Assembly: GCA_905178155.1 (NCBI GenBank)
Contig: CAJINV010000006.1
Span: forward strand, 3,249,663 to 3,313,662
Length of the DNA: 64,000 bases
Source of the DNA: Amoebophrya sp. A120
Lineage: Eukaryota; Sar; Dinophyceae; Syndiniales; Amoebophryaceae
Direction of reading: 5' to 3'
The translations under genes and the position numbers were made by a program. Under the pieces are notes generated by a model. It made no database searches, was not told the DNA's origin, and saw only the letters and a list, made by a program, of their open reading frames with translations. Numbering within the stretch: the first letter of the stretch is position 1; every line of letters begins with the position of its first letter. Shown one piece after another: positions 23,401 to 35,100 of the stretch.

Positions 23401-26283
23401 ACATATTTGCATTTGAAGAAGGGCGGCACGCCGGAGCGGCTTTCGGATGAGGAGGTGAACATCATGATTGACAAGATATTCTCAGTAAAAACGTCCCCAC
23501 CCCAGAGTTGTCATGCAAATCTGCATGCTAGAAAAGTTTCTCATGTGGAGCTTCATGAGAGACATGCTCTCGTCGTGTTTTGGAATTTGTGATGCTAGAA
23601 TCAGCATGGTAAGCTAGATCTGTGATGCTTCCGAACTAGCTAAACAGGGTTACACTACGAGGACAGACTTGTCATGCGAAACAGCCAAAGCTGGTTGATT
23701 TGTCTAGCAAACTTCCCATCTACTTGACTCTGGTGTGGGGACATTTTTACTCAGGATACAAGATCGTGGAGCTCTTCAACTTTTTAACCGAAAAGGATCT
23801 GTTCGCGGAGATTTACCGAAATCAACTTTCGAAGCGGTTGTTGGAGGATTCGTCCGCGTCGGACGAAGCCGAGAAGAACATGATCATGAAGCTGAAGCTG
23901 AAATGCGGGGCGCAGTTCACCTCCAAAATGGAGGGGATGTGCAACGACTTGAAGCTCGTATCCTGTGCAAAAGTATCGTACTCGGAGTAATTCCAGTCAT
24001 GCGTTTACAAATTTTGTTCCCAAGGTAGATCCGCATGACAGATTTTATTTCTCATGCTGAGGAAATTTGTAATGCATTTATACGACTAGTGCGATACTTT
24101 TGCAATGCATTGCTCGCAACAGACGACAACAACAAATTTGACACCTGGTGCACGGAGAACAACAAAAAACAACTTGGCGGAATGCAGGCCGGCGGGGCAA
24201 CATCGAGCAGTTCCTCGTCAACTGCGAACAACAACGATGTCAACAAAATCACGATGGAATTCGGCGTCACGGTCCTCGCCACCGGCTACTGGCCCCAGTT
24301 CCCATCATATCGCAAAAAAAAAGTGTTAAGTACAGTTACACATTGTGTTGCAGGCCAAGCAAGACAGACAAGCTCTGTCATGTCGGATATGCATAGGAGC
24401 CTCGTTTCACAGGTTTTTTCCCGTAGGATTTCTGCATTACAAGTTTTCTCTCTCATGCAAAGAAATTTGTGTTGCTGAATTGACTACAAATGTGTGACTG
24501 TGCCAATTTTTTCGTGGGATACATCAACAGAAATTAAACTGCCCCGACAACTCTCTGTCGCACTGGACATCTTCACGGAGTGGTATAACCAGAAAACGCA
24601 GCACCGGAAGCTATGCCAGAAAAAATTTGTGTAAGTGTAACTCTGTAATGCAGAACATGCTACAGAGTATACGCCTTGCATGCAAGACAGCCATGAAGTC
24701 CTCGCTTCATGTGTGTTACCCCTTACAAACCACGCATGACAGGTTTTCTCTGTCATGTACAGCAAATTTGTGATTGTGATGCTGTCAGCCAAAGAAAGTT
24801 ACACTAGCACAGTTTTTTCCCTGGATAGAAGCTGACCTGGATCCACTCGCAAGGCACGGCGATCGTGGCTGCGAAAATCGGGAAGAGGCACGATCTAGTT
24901 TGTTCCACGTTGCAAGCGGTAGTGTTGCTTTTGTTTTCCCCGAACAAGGGTGGAAGCGGGGAGGATAAGGACAAACCGGTCGAGTTGAAGGTGGAGGATA
25001 TCCAAAGGGAAATCTCGGCAAATGCAGACCAGCAAATTGAAGCGGTGCAAGTGAAGAAAATATTGGGTACTGGAAAAGTGTGTTTTCTTTTTCATACATT
25101 TTGACCTGTATTTTTTCCACGGTTAACGAGTTTGTCATGCTGCATGGAGATCATGATCATCTGCTCTTAATATCATCTAGTACTGAGACTGACTTGTATT
25201 GCATGACAACAATCGCACCTCCAAATTAGACGACCAATTACAGGCACCCTCGCCTGCAGCAAGCATCAAGTTCTGGCCGTGAAGAGAAACGGGGAAATCG
25301 TGGACAAGCCAAAAATATGAAATGCAGAAGCATCGTACTCGTATAAATCGCATGACAAATTTCCTCAGCAAGAAAAATGAAATTTGTAATGCGGGTTTAA
25401 CTTGAGAAAAAAACTTGTATTGCATGAATGCGATTAGTACGAGTACGATACTTTTCCCCAGGATAAAGAACAGTGTCCGCAGAGGATTTGTTCTGTGCGA
25501 ATGTCAAGTTCTCTTGCCAGCACAGGAAGGTATAGATACTGCTCTTGGGTCGTACTCGTGATTTGTTTTTGTGTTGCATGTCTTTACAGCAAGGGCAAGT
25601 GCAAGAGCAACTACTGAAGAAAAAGATCATGACCATTTAAAGTTCAAGTTTCTCTAATATGCGTACGATCGTCCATCGAGATTCATATCCAAATTTTTCT
25701 ATCAGGTCAAACTCCCGTCCGTGGCGCAGGGCACGGGCAAAGACGGTGCGGAAGAGACGCACAAACAGGAGCGGATTGAAGAGGACCGGTCGTTCTCGAT
25801 CGACGCATATCCTGAGTAAAAGCGTCCCCACACCAGAGTTGTCATGCAGATGTGCAATCGCAGGAACATTTGTAATGCGCAGATCCATGAGAGGAATTTC
25901 AATTTTCAGTCGTGCTTTGGATTTTGTAATGCTGTAAACGGGATTTGAGAGTGGTTTTCTCATGCGGCTTCTCTTGCCAATCAGACCTACACTGCAGAGG
26001 GAAACTTGTCATGCAGAGCTCCCAAAGCTTGGGGATTTGTGTTGCTAGATTCCCAACTTGACTATGTGGGGACGTTTTTGCTTAGGATAACGCAGCAATA
26101 GTGCGGATCATGAAGGCGCGGAGGCGGCAGACGCACCAGCAGCTGCAGGCGGAGGTGATTCAGCAACTCGCATTCTTCAAGCCGAATCCGAAACTGATCA
26201 AGCAACGGATTGAGCATTTGATAGAGCGGGAATTTTTGGAACGAGATGAAGACGAGTCGAATGTCTACAAGTACTTGGCATAG
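14478..26283 (+). CDS. Cullin with a very long acidic N-terminal extension
   Basis: Scaffold of a cullin-RING ubiquitin ligase. Nineteen introner introns and seven GT-AG introns removed give 6183 nt, 2060 residues, phase closing at TAG 26281-26283. Residues about 1-1235 are acidic low-complexity sequence (Glu/Asp/Ser/Gln rich, with repeated R-S-P-T-V-(E/D)-D-V-F-(S/Q)-A-L-D at about 16009-16050 and 16707-16750), not part of known cullins. The cullin part follows: G-W-S-R-I-H-K-E-G (about 20005), Y-T-E-L-Y-T-L-V-Y-N-M-C, M-T-R-F-F-T-Y-L-D-R-Y-Y-V, the homology-domain block Y-R-N-Q-L-S-K-R-L-L (about 23816), G-Y-W-P, and a winged-helix tail ending Y-K-Y-L-A. The NEDD8 acceptor lysine of the I-V-R-I-M-K motif is at 26113-26115. 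Core length (about 825 residues) fits the family. I cannot assign the cullin subtype. The extension could be a separate upstream gene, but no stop separates them and every junction keeps frame. Confidence 0.88.
15131..15401 (+). mobile_element. Introner, family B
   Basis: Target duplication GTTGA. Junction D-V-E-G-H. Confidence 0.92.
16322..16461 (+). mobile_element. Introner, family H
   Basis: Target duplication GAAGA. Junction E-E-E-E-A. Confidence 0.92.
17186..17374 (+). mobile_element. Introner, family H
   Basis: Right end drifted (GCGATCCAGCTTTCGCAAAG) but target duplication CGAGA is exact. Junction D-E-T-D-T. Confidence 0.88.
17839..18063 (+). mobile_element. Introner, family I
   Basis: Target duplication GAATT. 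Junction S-N-S-S-C. An apparent stop (TGA at 17841) lies inside the element. Confidence 0.9.
18488..18749 (+). mobile_element. Introner, family B
   Basis: Target duplication TGAAG. Junction L-K-E-S-G. Confidence 0.92.
18798..19076 (+). mobile_element. Introner, family B
   Basis: Flanks AGACC/GGACC differ at one base. Junction E-D-R-H-Q. The exon before it is only 43 bp. Confidence 0.85.
19157..19318 (+). mobile_element. Introner, family H, decayed left end
   Basis: Left end reads TAGGCACGGTAAAAGCATC; right end is normal (ACTCTTTTGCCATGCATA). Flanks GGAAG/CCGCG do not match. The element-plus-5 rule still gives frame: E-E-E-G-Y. Confidence 0.7.
19450..19704 (+). mobile_element. Introner, family B
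   Basis: Flanks GATCA/AATCA differ at one base. Junction L-I-T-Y-E. Confidence 0.87.
20185..20329 (+). other. GT-AG intron, 145 bp
   Basis: Donor AACTG/GTAATA, acceptor ATTATCAG/G. Joins N-N-W to Q-Q-Q-L-Y-Q-K-Y in the cullin N-terminal domain. Confidence 0.85.
20387..20676 (+). mobile_element. Introner, family B, diverged ends
   Basis: Left TATCAATTTGCAAACATGTTG, right CAGACAGACTTGCTGTGCATA. Target duplication AAGAG exact. Junction S-K-R-V-I. Confidence 0.87.
20802..20939 (+). other. GT-AG intron, 138 bp
   Basis: Donor GACAG/GTATAC, acceptor TGACTCAG/G. Joins Y-L-D-R to Y-Y-V-K. The interior carries TTTGTCATGC, the short motif found in introners. Confidence 0.85.
21169..21337 (+). other. 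GT-AG intron, 169 bp
   Basis: Donor GCGGAG/GTATAT, acceptor AATATCAG/C. Joins D-A-E to L-V-A-G. Confidence 0.85.
21552..21767 (+). mobile_element. Introner, family E
   Basis: Flanks GCGGG/ACGGG differ at one base. Junction E-R-V-K-M. Confidence 0.87.
21817..21956 (+). other. GT-AG intron with introner-like core, 140 bp
   Basis: Donor AAGCTG/GTATAG, acceptor CCCTATCAG/GTCC; joins K-L to V-L-L-E-A. The interior (GCATTACAAATTACCTCAGC ... TTTGTAATGCATAAATGCAA) is that of a family H introner, but the terminal repeats and target duplication are gone. Looks like an introner turned ordinary intron. Confidence 0.8.
22001..22266 (+). mobile_element. Introner, family B
   Basis: Target duplication ATCCT. 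Junction K-I-L-L-D. Confidence 0.92.
22437..22645 (+). other. GT-AG intron, 209 bp
   Basis: Donor GACAG/GTATTT, acceptor GATGCTCAG/G. Joins D-D-R to L-K-A-V. Confidence 0.8.
22794..23049 (+). mobile_element. Introner, family B
   Basis: Target duplication AGTCC. Junction Q-K-S-L-K. Confidence 0.92.
23153..23418 (+). mobile_element. Introner, family B
   Basis: Target duplication AAGGG; right end drifted to ATTTGAAG. Junction K-K-G-G-T. Confidence 0.9.
23477..23758 (+). mobile_element. Introner, family A
   Basis: Target duplication CAAGA. Junction D-K-I-V-E. Confidence 0.92.
23959..24111 (+). mobile_element. Introner, family H
   Basis: Target duplication GCTCG; last base of the element changed (GCATT). 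Junction K-L-A-T-D. Confidence 0.9.
24308..24521 (+). mobile_element. Introner, family E
   Basis: Target duplication CATCA. Junction F-P-S-T-E. Confidence 0.92.
24612..24827 (+). mobile_element. Introner, family J
   Basis: Ends AAAAAATTTGTGTAAGTGTA / TACACTAGCACAGTTTTTTC. Target duplication GAAGC. Junction R-K-L-T-W. Confidence 0.9.
25067..25243 (+). other. GT-AG intron, 177 bp
   Basis: Donor ATTGG/GTACTG, acceptor CAATTACAG/G. Joins K-K-I-L-G to T-L-A-C. Confidence 0.83.
25316..25465 (+). mobile_element. Introner, family H
   Basis: Flanks AAAAA/AAGAA differ at one base. Junction P-K-T-V-S. Confidence 0.85.
25530..25705 (+). other. GT-AG intron, 176 bp
   Basis: Donor AGGAAG/GTATAG, acceptor TTCTATCAG/G. 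Joins H-R-K to V-K-L-P. Confidence 0.85.
25808..26089 (+). mobile_element. Introner, family A
   Basis: Target duplication ACGCA. Junction I-D-A-A-I, just before the neddylation motif of the cullin. Confidence 0.92.
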
Positions 26284-27059
26284 GAATCATGGTGCAGCGT
26301 CGGTGAGGAACAACTTCAGGTAGGAGATTTTACTGTCACGTCAGCGATTCGGAATCGGGTGAAGAGTGGATGAAATTTTGAGGTGGGAGGTGAGGAGAGG
26401 TGATTTTATTTCGGATGGAGTGGCTTGAGGTTTACGCGTCTCCTCATCCTCTTGAAGATGTTTACCCTTTTTCTTTACACCAGCGTCGTTCTTGCATAGA
26501 GCAAGCAGGATGAACTTCTGTAACTCTACATAATCAACTTTCAAGCGAGACGACGTTGCTGTGTCTTCTTTTGATCTACTCTATGTAGTTCCTCCTGTAG
26601 CGGAAAACTCTTACACGCAAGTATTGATTCTAATCTGGCACCGTTGAAAAGCTTTTGGTAATAAAAACGAACTTTGAGTTGCTAGAGCTAGAGGTAGAAC
26701 TACTACAAAACAAGAACCCATTCAGTATCAGTACTTTTTTAACGAGGACACGACGCCAGTACGAAAGCAGCTCGACTGCTAGTAGTGCAGTAGCTGTGTC
26801 GACGAAAAGACCCCATGAGTTTGTCGAGAAGTAGTATCATCTGGAATGCTCGATGAGGACTCGTTCTCAATTTGACGAACTTTTTTACACGACTGGCGAC
26901 ATCAATTTTTTTTTGAAATGAACAAGAGGCAGCTCCTCGTACAGCTCGCAGGAAACGGCGTTGGCTGAGCTGTGCAATTAGTACTATCACCTTGTTCGTC
27001 TTTGTCATTCTTTTGGATGCTTTTCGGTTTCGTTTTCATGGTCGGCGATCGTTTTCGTT
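26284..27059. other. Intergenic, nothing recognised
   Basis: AT-richer spacer after the cullin stop. Short frames only; no introner ends. Confidence 0.6.
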
Positions 27060-28850
27060 GTTGCTCGCAGCAGTACGCCGCCGCGGGCCACTGGGAGGGT
27101 GGCGTCGCGCCTTGGCCAAGGCCTTGCGCCGAAGTTTCTGGGGCCCTATGTTGTGACGTCGCCCAGGCCCCTAGGTGTTGGCGTGCGTACTGATCGGGCT
27201 TTGCTCGGGCGCCGTGGCGGCCTGCCCGCCCACGCGCGTACGGATGGAACGGGCCAGAGCGGAGACGGCAGGAAGGACGCCGCGGGCATCTTTTGAAAAC
27301 ACGGCGCCCGCGCTACCGCCTGCCCCCTGTCATGGGTGCGCATGGGCCCAGCGTGTGAAGGCCCCCGGGGAAGGGCGTCGCGCCTCATTTCGCGCAACAT
27401 GCATCCGCGCCGAGCAAGCTCCGCAAGCGTAGCCGAGGGCTTTGGGCGCCTTATGTGTTTGGCAAAAGGGCGGGCATGCGATTCGCACCCAGTGGACAAA
27501 TCGCAACCAGCTGCGCACCGACCGGGAGATCATGTCTGGGCGCGTGGCCGCGCCGTCTGCAGTCTGCCCGATGCCGGGGCCGGCCATTGCGGTTTTTGTG
27601 GTGGGTTGCGCATATTGGGGCGCCCGTTTGTTCTTTTGGCGTTTGAGTGGAGGAGCCGCGTGCTGCTTACTGAAGAACGGAGATTCAAGATGGAAGCCTT
27701 TACTGCGGCCATTGCGAAAAGTGCCGCAGAACAAATTACGTGGCTGGAGCAAAAAGCTGCGCGCTTAAAAAATGAACTCTGCGAAGAAAGGAGCCGGCCC
27801 GGGCGGCCCAGTGGGACGACGGAACTGCCGCGGTTTTCGCCGCCGCGCTTCCCGAGTGTTTGTTAGTTTGTGGGCGCCCCACTGAATCAATTGCGGCGCC
27901 CGGGAAACGATAAGGCAGCCCGCGGCACGGGCCGCCACCGTGGAATCCGGGCGGCGCGCGTGGCGCCCGCTTCCTGCAGGCCACGGCATTGCTGGGGTGA
28001 GGAAGGGGGTTGGGCTTCATCCGGATAGCGACCCGGTTGGGGTCGTTGGGGTGGGCGCCCGCTTTCGGCCGCGCCTCATCCCGCAGGCAGGGAGGCGAGG
28101 CGCACGCCTCGGGGGACGTCTTCGATCGACGCGTTGCCCGGCCTCGGTAGCAGGGGCGCCGGGGCGGGGCTTGATCTGTTCACCTTCTCGACCGACCCCA
28201 GCCACTTGAGACGTTGCCACTTCTTGCGACGAGAAAACAAATAGCCGGGCGCCCCCGGCCCGTAGTGTTTGCCTTTGAATATCCGCCCCGCGCCGCCCGC
28301 CCGGCGTGGCCCTTCGTTTTTATTCTTCATGGCCGCCCCCCGGTGTGTGCGCGCTTGTCTACTCGGCTGCCCCCTCCTGTTTGGGTAGCCCGGGCCGTCT
28401 GGCGCGTCCTGCGAGCGTGCGGGCGTTTGGCTTAGCTTCTCGGTTGCCGGCTGGGGCGGCCCTCCCTCGGCGGGCCCGCCCGCCCCCCCAGAATATGATC
28501 GGCGCGCGCGCGCAGGTTGTCTTCTCCTGGTGCGCCCGGCCGGCCGTGTGGTGGCGTGCGTCGGCGTGGGGGGTTCCCGCCGGGTCGCACGCTCGTTGGT
28601 TGGTTTAGCTCTCCCCGGTTGGCGCATAAGGGTGCTGGCTCCGCTTAATGTATGCCGCCACTCATTGGCCCACAGACACTCACAACATGGGATGTTGGAC
28701 GCCTCCTGGGCGGCCGGCCTATCAATCCTCGAGCGGGGGATGTCCCGCAAAGATGACAGAAACTTTTTGGACAGAGCTCGCATGCCTTCGCCAGAGAGTC
28801 ACGGACGCATGTCTGCCGACGTTCCTTGCAAAGGCCCGGCGCTGGGGTTG
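27060..28850. other. GC-rich island of unknown origin
   Basis: The base composition rises sharply near 27060 (runs such as CGCCGCCGCGGGCC) and falls again by about 28850. Overlapping frames on both strands are Arg/Pro/Ala/Gly-rich, as expected by chance in GC-rich DNA: 27336-27866 on plus and 28076-28783 on minus are the longest. One segment (about 27690-27790, M-E-A-F-T-A-A-I-A-K-S-A-A-E-Q) reads like real protein with a short amphipathic helix, but without other support. G-G-C-G-C-C-type tracts recur. No rRNA or tRNA features recognised. It resembles the 528-bp repeat array in composition, not in sequence. Confidence 0.5.
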
Positions 28851-29186
28851 TTTGTTTTTTTATTGTGGCGCAGTGAGGTGTCTTCTTTTCATTCTCACGC
28901 AATCCTCTTTCACCCAAGAAAAAAGGTCCTCGTTTTAGTCGCTTTTGATTTGGTGCTGTGATTTTTTCATCTACCTAACCCCCGCGACGCTCAAAAGGAG
29001 CAGTGAGTGTGAGTGCCAGAGCTGGCCCCGTTTCAGTTTCTATTTCCGATATGATCCTATTTTGTTTTTCAAACAACGAACAAGAACACGATCCGCCTCC
29101 ATCAATGAACTTTGTCGATGATTTGAAGTCAGCGATTTCTACTTTCGTACAGCAGAACATAAACAAGAAAGGGCGCGTCTATTACT

Positions 29187-32100
29187 ATGAATTCTCTCTC
29201 GTCTACTTCCTCCAAAGCCCCCTCCACATTCATCTCAAATAGAAAAGACAGTCTCGTCGGAGGACAAACGAATCTTCACGAAGATAACCAACATGTTGAC
29301 CACTCGGACTCCTTTCGAGAAAACGGTCGCGAGCATGACGGAAGCACCACGGGGGCCGCCGGGGGGAATTATGCGTCCCATGGTGTGGCCCTTAACTCTT
29401 CATCTGTTCCCGTGGACGTCGCAGCCACCAGCTCATCCGACGAAGAAAAAGAAGATGCTGTTGCTGACGACGACCTCCCACCAGAAGACTTCGATCCTGC
29501 ACGAGGACCCGCTAGTACCTCCAGCGAGGAGAACAAGAGCCTCCAGATCCGCATCGTGCATTTGGATTCGACCGACACGGCCCAGGGACCAGTCGTTCGC
29601 ATCTTCGGCCCGGTATGGGAGCAGGATCTTGAGGAGACGCGAAAGGAAGACACTTTGCAGCAGCAGCAGCAGCCCGCCGCATTGCAGAAAAACGAAGAAA
29701 ATATTAAAGAGGCGAGTGACAACAGACAAAATGGGTTTGATGTTCATTCAAGAAGGAAGAAAACGGTCGGCAATACTAAAAAGCATATCAAGAAGAAGAA
29801 AGACAAGTCCGGCTGCGTGTACATCCGAGATTTCCTACGAGACTGCACAGCTCGCCCTGCCTCTCATTCGTATTGCATGACCGGCAAAAATACAAGCGTC
29901 AGCAAGAGTGCAGGTTTTGCATGACAGATTTCCAGAGGAGGATGGCAGTGCTGTTTGGGCTGCCATAAATTGTCACGTAAACAGCACCAAGAGGCAACGC
30001 AAAGCCTGGATTTGGTATTTTGCATGACAAATGGAAACGCGGGGGAGCAGGGGGAGTTGGGCACTCTGATACTTCCACCCGTTCGTCTACTTGAAAACAT
30101 CTTTGTCCCCGCGGGAGCTGAAAAAGGATCTCCTTTCCCTACTCCACGAGCAGTTAGCGCTGCTGAAATGGCGAAGCAAGGTCGGGCATTTAATGGGCGG
30201 AGGCGGTGGGTGGAGCAATCGTAACTCTAACAATCCGCTGTCAAAATCTTCGTACCAGCAAAGCAACAAGTGTCAGCACCTCCCCGCCGGGTCCGTAGTC
30301 GCGGGGAGGAGGGATGATTTGTGGGTTCAGGGGAGACCGGATCTCGAGAGCATCTACGGGTATATTGACCGCGAGGCCCTTCTTGAGGAGGAGCAGGAGG
30401 AACAGCTTCTGCAGGAAAAGCTGTACCCTGTTCATGAGGCGTCTTCATCTTCCCGACTTCCCAAGCTCGTCTACCAAGTTTTCACCAAATACATCATTTA
30501 CATGAAGATTCTGATCGAGTCCCTCGGCCCGTACAGCAACCGGTTCCAACTTTTCGAGGCGCACATCCCGTACAACTTGCATTTCCTGGAACAAACGAGG
30601 GTTGTCGGGATGGGCTGGATCAAAATCCAAAACGCACGAAGCAGGACGGAAAAGAACAAACTAAAAACCACGACCTGTGACATTGAGGTGGAGCTGACGT
30701 GGAAACATTTGATGCAACAAAACGCGGGCTTGGACGTGGCAGACTCGGTGCTAGATCGGGAACACGTGAACGGAAATGGCAATCATAATTCGCAAGCCGG
30801 ATCTTCTGGAGCAATATGCATTGCAAAATTATCGTACTAGTATAAACATAAACTGCGTGACAAATTATTTGCTCAAGAATAAACATGCGATTTGTACATG
30901 CTGTTCTTTTCCCCTAGAAAGTAGATCTGCCATGTATGGCTGCAATTAGTACGAGTACGATACTTTTGCAGTGGATAAGCAAGCAACGGGGACAATTTGA
31001 ATCCAAACGACACAATGATGTTGTTCCTACAGTCACAGAAATCCATCTCCGATGGAGATCTAGGTTTGAAAGATAAGGAAAAACGGGGGGAAGGGAGGTT
31101 TGTCGAGCAAAACAACGCCAAAAGTAGTAGTTCAAAGCTGCTGGTGCCGCCCCCAGCGTCCGCCAACTCTGTGGCGAGCAACGGCAGTGGTTCTCACAGT
31201 GGCACGAACACGAGCAGCTATGTGAAACACATGGGGCCGCCATTGCGGGTTCTGTCTCTGCCGGAAGAGAAGCCGCATAGTACGCAAGAGGAAGACTATA
31301 AAGATTCTTCTTTCTTCCTAGACGACAGTCGGAATAACGGCGACCACAGTACTTCTAGAAATCACGACCGTTCTCATCGTCCTGCCGCAACCAACACATC
31401 CTATTCCTCCAACCAGCCCTTCAAACAGGACATTTTGAAAAAGCACTGGCTGGTAAAAGCGTTGAAGGGTTTGTGGATTGAAGAGGGTATCCGGTGCTAC
31501 AACAACGGCCTCGACCCGCCGGAGCCGGGGTCGCCGATCATGCGAGAGTGCGAATCCGCCGCGAATTCGCCAATTTTGGATCCGGAGCAGCAGCGCCAGT
31601 TAAAGGCGTGGCGGGAAATGTTTGATTTTTTTGTGTCGAGAAAGCATTTGAATAGAGAAGGGCACGACAAGAAAAACAAAACGGGACATGCGCGCGGCGG
31701 TCTAGGTCGTCGCCGAAGAAGTAGATCTAGTATCGACAGTGAGGAGAAGCTGTTTTTGGAAATGGAAATGAGCCGGGATTTGCTAGATGCCGATAGGAGC
31801 GCGCTGCACGAAGATGACAGTTCTTTTAACAACAACTCTTCGTCGCAATCTGGCGAAATGAACAGGAAGCGAGAAAGAAGCCACAGCAGCAATTTTTCCA
31901 GGATGTTGGATATCTCCGCTGTGGAGGACCCGGCTACAGCATCGTCGGAGAAGAGCAAGAGTGCCGGCAGCTCTTACGACGAAAAGAGGAACATCAAGTC
32001 ACAGTCTGGCGGATCTTCACCTGCAGGCGGCGACAAGAACAAGCAGAGATCTAAAAGCGACAATGCCGCAGCCGCCAAGCCGGGAAGATCTAGATCTTCG

Positions 32101-35100
32101 ATAGTACCCTCCGCTTTTCAACCTGTTTTCCCGCCGTCACAGGCGTTTGCTCAACGAGGCATCAACGCAGCAGATTCATCAAAGCAAGCTTGTAAGCACG
32201 TGGATAAAAGTCAAGACGCAAGAGGACAACAAGACGCTGAAATGGCGAAGGAACAGCCTGCCGACCCGGAGTGGGTGCCTAGTCAGAAGAATAGTCAAGG
32301 TCGTGCAGCTCTGCCACAGGCAGCAAAATCGGTGCAACTACCTCCATCGCATTCGCAAGAGCGAGAGGCTCCACCTCCAAGAACAAGTCAAGACGTGGAC
32401 AAAAAGGAATCATCGCGGGGGTCGCAGAGGACGCAAAGTTTGCCGCCGTCCGACGACGTCGAGCAAGAGGGCGGTGGGCCGCGGAATGGTGCAGATACAG
32501 GAACAGGAGAATTGCTGGCAGCCGGCAGTATGGTCACAGCCACTGAGAGGAGGCACCAAGAAGAGGAAGATGAAGATGTTATCATGCGCGACGACGACCG
32601 ACGCAATTCTTCTTCTCCTCCTCCTTCACCGAAGAACGCACGGCTATCATCGCCGATGAATCAGTTGAACGATAGTCAACATGCCGAAGAGAACTACCAC
32701 CACAGCTACGAAGAGGAGGAAGAAGATGCCCGTTACGTTATCCTGAGTAAAAACGTCCCCATACCAGAGTCAGGATGGGGATTTTGCAACACAAACCTAG
32801 GAGTTTTGGGAGTCACGCATGACAAGTTGCACTCCGCAGTGTAGTGCAGGCTATAGCAAGGGCAAACGCATCAGAAATCCATCTGCTCATCCTGTTCACA
32901 GCATCACAAATTCCAATACACGATTGGAAATGGCTCTCATCCTCATGGGGATGAGCATTACAAGTCTTCCTGTCTTTGCAAATCTGCATTACAACTCTGG
33001 CGTGGGGACGTTTTTACTCAGGATATACCTGGTCGGGCTAGATGGGAGACTCTACGACGATCCGGATGGGGAACTGCAGAGAGAGATCAACATATCCTGT
33101 GTAAAAACGTACCCACACCAGAGTTGTAATGCAGATTTGCAAAGAGAGGAAGACTTGTAATGCGCATCCTCATGAGAGCCATTTCCAATCGTGTTTTGGA
33201 ATTTGTGATGCTGTGAACAGGATGAGCAGATGAATCTGTGACGCGGCTGCACTTGCTGACCTGCACTACACTGCAGAGTGCAACTTGTCATGCGTGACTC
33301 ACAAAACTCCTAGGTTTGTGTTGCAAAATCCCCATCCTGACTCTGGTGTGGGTATGTTTTTACATAGGATACAACACCTCCATTATTCAACAGACGCAGG
33401 CAGAATTCGTGGCGCATAATTATTCGCAGCCTGACAACTACCACACTGCACGTAGAAGCACAACTGGCGGCGCGCGTCAACAACTGAGTGACGGAAATGA
33501 AGGGGATGTTGTGATGAGCAATGCTGACGATGACCTTGAATTGGGACCACCACCCCCTCCTGCCAGTCAGATTGTGAATCGGGACATGGATCACGACGAT
33601 GATGACGAGGAACAAGAAGAGGGGGAGTCTCGTCCTTCTCCAGGTGGATTGTTGAATAGCGATGAATTATCCTCCTTCGACAGACGACCTATCAGCCCTG
33701 TAGAAGAACTAGGCGCAGCGCCACAGGTGGACATCGTCGCGGAACAGGTCGTCATCGATGCCTCCGTCATGCCGTCGCAGCAACTCGCCATGCCTGTCGC
33801 GGCTTCCCAAATGCTGGCCATATCTTCGCAATTATTGGCTTCGCAGGATCATGAACAAGAGCAAGACACCAGCTTCGCTTCGCAAGATGAGAATTCCATT
33901 CCTGCTATCCAACCTCCTGCCTTGGAAAATTATCAACAATTTGCTCGTGCGGAACTACAACATCCAATGACTGAGGATGATCCAAACGCCTTTCTGTCGT
34001 TTCTCCACGATCAGCAACACAACCTATTTCCTCAGAGGGGCGACGTGGACAGGAACACTGATGAAGACGGACAGGACGGGCATAGACATGCCGGGGAACA
34101 AGGAGCAGAAGATGAAGAAATCGACTCAGATGTCGAAGTGCATGACGACGACGATGATTTTTCCGACGCAGGTGACCACATCGACGTGCAGGAGGAGCCG
34201 GAGATTCCGGAGGAAGAGGTGGTGCATCAAGGTGACGACGTTCTGGACGAGGATGTTGACATGGCATTACAAAGTGAAGACGAGGAGGAAATAGGTCAAC
34301 TTGTGATGCAAGAAGACAGCATGGAGCTACAAAGCCACGACGATCTTGAGCTCCACGAACCGGACCCCATTGCCGGTTTTTCCGAAGTGGATGTTTTCCT
34401 GCAATCCGCACGTCCCGTGGACGCGATCGGATTGATGAAGCAGAAAAGAGGGAGAAACGGGAAAAACTACAACTTTCAGCAGCAGAGCCAGAGGTCAGGT
34501 GTTGGCGGATCATCATCTGCAGCTCCTTTGAAGAGCGCGGCACCACGAGGACCTGTAGTGGGTGGAAATGAAGAAGCTGGCCCGTATCATCTTCACGACG
34601 ATGAAGCGATGTCACAACATCTTCCAGCGGGAACCGAGGAGGAAGACCAGATGATGATTGGAGGAGAAAAATTACGACAGGAGCGTGAAGAATCTCCTTT
34701 GCAACGCACGCAATCTCTTGGGGAAATCACAACTTCTAGTGACGAGGAGGATCATCATGCGGGTCATGGTCGTGAACGTGAAGAGGCGGTGGCAGATGGA
34801 AGTGTAAATGTAAATGATGTTGACGCCGGCGTCGAAGGAGCAAAAATGAAGGAGGCAGCACGACCCAAAGCGACGTCAGTATCACCTTCCGCCGATCGGG
34901 ATCAGGAAGTTGACGGTCGTGCAGCGAAGGGAGGTGTCGGCCAGCAGACCAGTTGTGCTGTTTTCGCGTCACAGAAAAATGATGGTGATAGGAGTCCAGC
35001 AGCTGCAGTTCCTGAAGCAGCCTCAGGACTACAAGCTGCCGACCCGTCAGCACGGAAAAATACTTCTGCCGAGAGCCACGAACTTGAACAACCGAAGCAC

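Noticed and set aside
28076-28783. Minus-strand 235-codon Arg/Pro-rich frame
   Set aside because: Long frames are expected by chance in the GC-rich island; overlaps several equally long frames on the other strand.
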